Shown here piece after piece: positions 6,767 to 9,617 of a DNA stretch of 9,617 nucleotides (positions are counted from its first letter, which is position 1; each line of letters opens with the position of its first letter). The notes beneath the pieces were generated by a model. The model saw nothing but the letters and a program-made list of their open reading frames with translations. It ran no database searches and was not told where the DNA came from. Source of the stretch: Rickettsiales bacterium (GTDB lineage Bacteria; Pseudomonadota; Alphaproteobacteria; TMED109); the NCBI GenBank assembly GCA_002689905.1, contig NZIN01000025.1:1-9617 (forward strand), written 5' to 3'. A program made the translations under genes and the position numbers.

Positions 6767-7839
6767 ACTAAATTCAACATAATTTTATTTAGTTCTCTAT
6801 TGTAAGAATTATTGGAAGTATAATTTATTAATAAAGATTTTCTAAGCTTAGGTTTTCTATAATCTTTTCTTTTGTGTAATTTTTTAATTTTTTTTCCTAA
6901 CTCTTCTATATCCTTAAAAATAATAATACTCTTATCAGCAATATTTTTTTTAAAATCAATAAGGCTATGAACATCTTTTGTAGTTATCACTGGTGTTCCT
7001 AAAGCTAGAGACTCCAAAACACAGTTGGGAAGTCCTTCCCATCTTGATGGTAATATAAAATAGTCTGCTCCTGCAATGTAACTATAAGGTCTAATTTTTT
7101 GTCCTACAAAAATCACTTTTTCAAGCACTCCCAAATTATTTGCTATTTTTAATAATCTTTGTTTTTGGTTTCCATCTCCTATAATAGTAAGACCTAAATT
7201 GTTGTTATTAGCAAAAAACTTCAAAATTCTATCTACACCTTTTTGAAAGACTAATCTACCTACAAATATTAAATTAACTTTATTATTGAATTGTTTTATT
7301 GGTTTTATTTTTTTCCTAGTTTCTTTAACATCTATTGGATTTCTCAATATAAATATTTTGTTAGGTTTCACATTATTTTTTAGAGCTTCATCTCTCATGA
7401 ATAAAGATGTGACTATTACAGCATTAGCAAATTTGATAAAATATTTATAAATATACTTTAAAAATATTAATTTCAATTCTCCTCTTAAGGACATATTTAT
7501 TTCATTTGGTTGCCTTATTAATATTTTACAATTTATTATCCTAAAGTGTTTGAGAGCTAATAAAATTGCCGAAATATTTGGGAAAGTTGATAAAACTATA
7601 TTAAATTGATCTTTCTTTATTATTTTTATAACTTTAGGCAGCGCATAAATAAACTTTGAATTACTAAGTTTTATAACGTCTTTACTGCTAATTTTATTAG
7701 GAAAGTTTTTTTTATTAATAATTAATAACTTTAATATTAAATCAGAACTTTGAAAATTTTTAAAATAAGACAAAATTACCTTTTCTGCCCCTCCTATTGC
7801 ATATGAGGGCAGTACAATTAATACTTTAGTTTTTTTCAT
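6763..7839 (-). CDS. GT4-family glycosyltransferase
   Basis: A 358-residue GT-B glycosyltransferase. The N-terminal loop has VLPSYAIGGAEKVILSYF (9-26); the donor domain has ILRNPIDV (164-171), IFVGRLVFQKGVDRIL (191-206), IIGDG (219-223) and the EX7E motif EGLPNCVLE with Glu268 and Glu276, followed by LGTPVITT. This arrangement resembles retaining N-acetylgalactosamine or galactose transferases such as PglH/PglJ-type proteins, but the sugar is not predictable here. It is rich in Lys, Ile and Asn, like its neighbours, so composition gives no sign of separate recent transfer. The ATG lies one base after the lepA TAG, with no visible Shine-Dalgarno, so expression probably depends on readthrough transcription and ribosomes from lepA. 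It overlaps the next gene by four bases. Confidence 0.92.
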   Translation of the reverse strand: MKKTKVLIVLPSYAIGGAEKVILSYFKNFQSSDLILKLLIINKKNFPNKISSKDVIKLSNSKFIYALPKVIKIIKKDQFNIVLSTFPNISAILLALKHFRIINCKILIRQPNEINMSLRGELKLIFLKYIYKYFIKFANAVIVTSLFMRDEALKNNVKPNKIFILRNPIDVKETRKKIKPIKQFNNKVNLIFVGRLVFQKGVDRILKFFANNNNLGLTIIGDGNQKQRLLKIANNLGVLEKVIFVGQKIRPYSYIAGADYFILPSRWEGLPNCVLESLALGTPVITTKDVHSLIDFKKNIADKSIIIFKDIEELGKKIKKLHKRKDYRKPKLRKSLLINYTSNNSYNRELNKIMLNLV

Positions 7840-7840
7840 T

Positions 7841-9617
7841 CTAATTATCTAATTTTATTGCAGCTAAGAATGCTTCTTGAGGGATATTTACATTTCCAAC
7901 TTGCTTCATTTTCTTTTTTCCTGCTTTCTGTTTTTCTAATAATTTTCTTTTTCTTGTGACATCTCCTCCGTAACATTTAGCAATAACATCTTTTCTTAAC
8001 GACCCTATAGTTTCTCTAGCTATAACTTTAGAGCCTATTGATGCCTGAATAGCAATTTTAAATAATTGCTTTGGTATAGATTCCTTAAGTTTATTGCAAA
8101 TAGCTCTCCCTCTTTGTACCGCTTTTTCCTTATGTGTAATAAAAGCTAAACTTTCAACATTCTCTCCATTAACTAAAATATTTACCTTCTCTAATTTTCC
8201 TATTTTATAATCTATAATTTCATAGTCAAAGCTAGCATAACCCTGACTTATAGATTTTATTCTGTCATGAAAATCAAAAATTACCTCGTTTAATGGTAAA
8301 TGAAAATTTATCATAACCCTATTTCCAGTAAAATTAATATCTTTTTGAATTCCTCTCTTTTCAATACATAACTTAAGAATCCCACCTAAGTAAGTATCTG
8401 AAGAAAAAATAGTGGCATTAATCCAAGGTTCACTAATCTCATTGATTTTAGTTTGTTCCGGCCAATCTGCAGGGTTATGAATTTCTAAAATGATATTGTC
8501 AGTTCTTTTTACTTTATAGACTACACTAGGAGGAGTTACTACTAAATCAAGAGAGAATTCTCGCTTGAGTCTTTCTTGTGTAATTTCTAAATGTAACAAA
8601 CCTAAAAATCCACATCTAAAGCCAAGACCTAATGCAACACTGGACTCATTTTCAAAGGTAAATGAACTATCATTTAACTTGAGTTTGTTCAGCGAGTCTT
8701 TCAAGTGATCGTAATCAGAAGCATCTATAGGATATAACCCACAAAATACTACAGGAGTACTAGGCTTAAAACCTGGTAGTGGAGATACATTATAAATATT
8801 CTTACTGTTAACTATAGTATCACCAACCCAAGCTAAAGACGTCTCTTTTATATTAGCTGTAATAAAACCTACTTCTCCTGCTCTCAGCTCTATTACTTCT
8901 TCTGGTTTAGGTCTGAAAACACCTACTTTCTCGACTTGATATTCGCTATCTGATAATAAAAGTTTAATTTTTTCCCCTTTTTTTAATATACCATCTACAA
9001 CTCTTACTAATACCATTACACCTAAATAAGTATCATACCAAGAATCAACTAATAACACTCTAAGAGGAGATTTAATACTACCTTTAGGAGAAGGTAATTT
9101 TTCTATTAGGTTATCTATAACCTTATCTACACCTACCCCTGTTTTAGCAGAAACAGAAACAGTATTATCAGTATCTATACCAATTATTTCTTCTATCTGT
9201 TCTTTAATTCTTTCAGGCTCTGAAGATGGTAAATCTATTTTATTTAGGACTGGAATAATTTCTAGATCTGCTTCTATAGCTAACCAAGAATTAGCTAATG
9301 TTTGTGCCTCAACACCTTGAGTAGCATCCACCAAAAGCAGAGCACCTTCACAAGCAGCCATAGATCTTGAAACTTCATAACTAAAGTCTACATGTCCAGG
9401 AGTGTCTATTAAATTCAGTATATAAGTTTCACCATTTTTATCTTTGTATTCCAATCTTACAGATTGAGCTTTGATAGTAATACCTCTTTCTCTCTCTATT
9501 TCCATTGAATCAAGAACTTGTTGTTTCATCTCTCTGCTAGTTACCCCGCCGCAGAACTCTATTAGCCTATCTGCTAGAGTTGATTTTCCATGATCTATAT
9601 GTGCAATAATAGCAAAA
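7841..9617 (-). CDS. lepA: Elongation factor 4 / ribosome back-translocating GTPase LepA (5' end cut off)
   Basis: A translational GTPase that binds the ribosome and acts on stalled or mis-translocated complexes. The frame is open to the right edge, so the true start is outside; compared with E. coli LepA (599 aa) only about seven residues are missing. An ATG at 9529 is internal, because 29 conserved residues lie before it. Counting from the first complete codon: P-loop AHIDHGKST (5-13), switch region ERERGITIKAQSV, G3 DTPGH (71-75), G4 NKID (125-128), then domain II, GFRCGFLGLLHLEI, and the EF4-specific C-terminal domain with CYGGDVTRKRKLLEKQK. All hallmark residues are intact. Phrases such as GVFRPKPEEV, FKPSTPVVFCGLYPID and IHNPADWP recall alphaproteobacterial LepA. 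It stops one base before a glycosyltransferase start, an unusual direct junction between a housekeeping gene and a glycan cluster. Confidence 0.98.
   Translation of the reverse strand, partial: FAIIAHIDHGKSTLADRLIEFCGGVTSREMKQQVLDSMEIERERGITIKAQSVRLEYKDKNGETYILNLIDTPGHVDFSYEVSRSMAACEGALLLVDATQGVEAQTLANSWLAIEADLEIIPVLNKIDLPSSEPERIKEQIEEIIGIDTDNTVSVSAKTGVGVDKVIDNLIEKLPSPKGSIKSPLRVLLVDSWYDTYLGVMVLVRVVDGILKKGEKIKLLLSDSEYQVEKVGVFRPKPEEVIELRAGEVGFITANIKETSLAWVGDTIVNSKNIYNVSPLPGFKPSTPVVFCGLYPIDASDYDHLKDSLNKLKLNDSSFTFENESSVALGLGFRCGFLGLLHLEITQERLKREFSLDLVVTPPSVVYKVKRTDNIILEIHNPADWPEQTKINEISEPWINATIFSSDTYLGGILKLCIEKRGIQKDINFTGNRVMINFHLPLNEVIFDFHDRIKSISQGYASFDYEIIDYKIGKLEKVNILVNGENVESLAFITHKEKAVQRGRAICNKLKESIPKQLFKIAIQASIGSKVIARETIGSLRKDVIAKCYGGDVTRKRKLLEKQKAGKKKMKQVGNVNIPQEAFLAAIKLDN

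Noticed and set aside
7841..9529. ATG 9529 as the lepA start.
   Set aside because: The frame continues upstream through the P-loop HIDHGKST to the window edge, so the real start is outside.
1..9617. A7-A8 coding-strand runs throughout (for example 1676-1683, 4078-4085 region, 6945-6951 region) as further phase-variation sites.
   Set aside because: Runs of this length are frequent in all genes here, all lie in intact frames, and are expected from base composition.
1..9617. tRNA or rRNA genes, CRISPR arrays, insertion sequences, toxin-antitoxin or defence genes, and terminators.
   Set aside because: The window is almost wholly coding on one strand. I saw no regularly spaced repeats, transposase motifs, GC-rich hairpins followed by T runs, or defence domains.

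Overview
The window is one tightly packed run of six minus-strand genes from an AT-rich bacterium. By eye it is well under one third G+C, with many A/T homopolymers. Reading down the minus strand from the right edge the order is: lepA (EF-4, start cut off), two GT4-family glycosyltransferases, an asparagine-synthetase-type amidotransferase, a third GT4 glycosyltransferase whose frame is broken at a run of nine As, a nucleotide-sugar (UDP-N-acetylhexosamine type) 6-dehydrogenase, and a methyltransferase/GT2 glycosyltransferase fusion that leaves the window at the left edge. There are no RNA genes, mobile elements or CRISPR arrays that I can see, and no intergenic space longer than about 17 bases.

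The LepA sequence carries phrases I associate with alphaproteobacterial EF-4 (for example VFRPK, PVVFCGLYPIDASD and IHNPADWP). With the base composition and the compressed gene spacing, this suggests a streamlined alphaproteobacterium, perhaps a marine SAR11-like lineage. That assignment is from memory of the family, not from a tree.

The five genes and the fusion downstream of lepA look like part of a surface polysaccharide (O-antigen or capsule) cluster. The dehydrogenase would supply an N-acetylhexosaminuronic acid donor. The amidotransferase may turn a uronic acid into its uronamide, as proposed for WbpS of Pseudomonas aeruginosa O6 and WbtH of Francisella. The glycosyltransferases assemble the repeat unit, and the methyltransferase half of the fusion may methylate a sugar or a lipid-linked intermediate. 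No flippase, polymerase, ligase or initiating sugar-phosphate transferase is in view, so the cluster probably continues past the left edge. Genes are spaced by +1, -4, +1, +9, +17 and -1 bases, so translation is probably coupled and transcription probably begins at or above lepA.

The most notable feature is the third glycosyltransferase. Its two halves sit in different frames that join exactly at an A9 run containing an in-frame A AAA AAA slippery heptamer. A -1 shift, or one extra A in the mRNA, restores a 371-residue GT4 enzyme. The same gene also has an A10 run directly after its start codon. A second in-frame A9 run lies exactly in the linker between the two domains of the methyltransferase/GT2 fusion. 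These are the three longest homopolymers I found. I saw no clearly new type of biological system beyond this.
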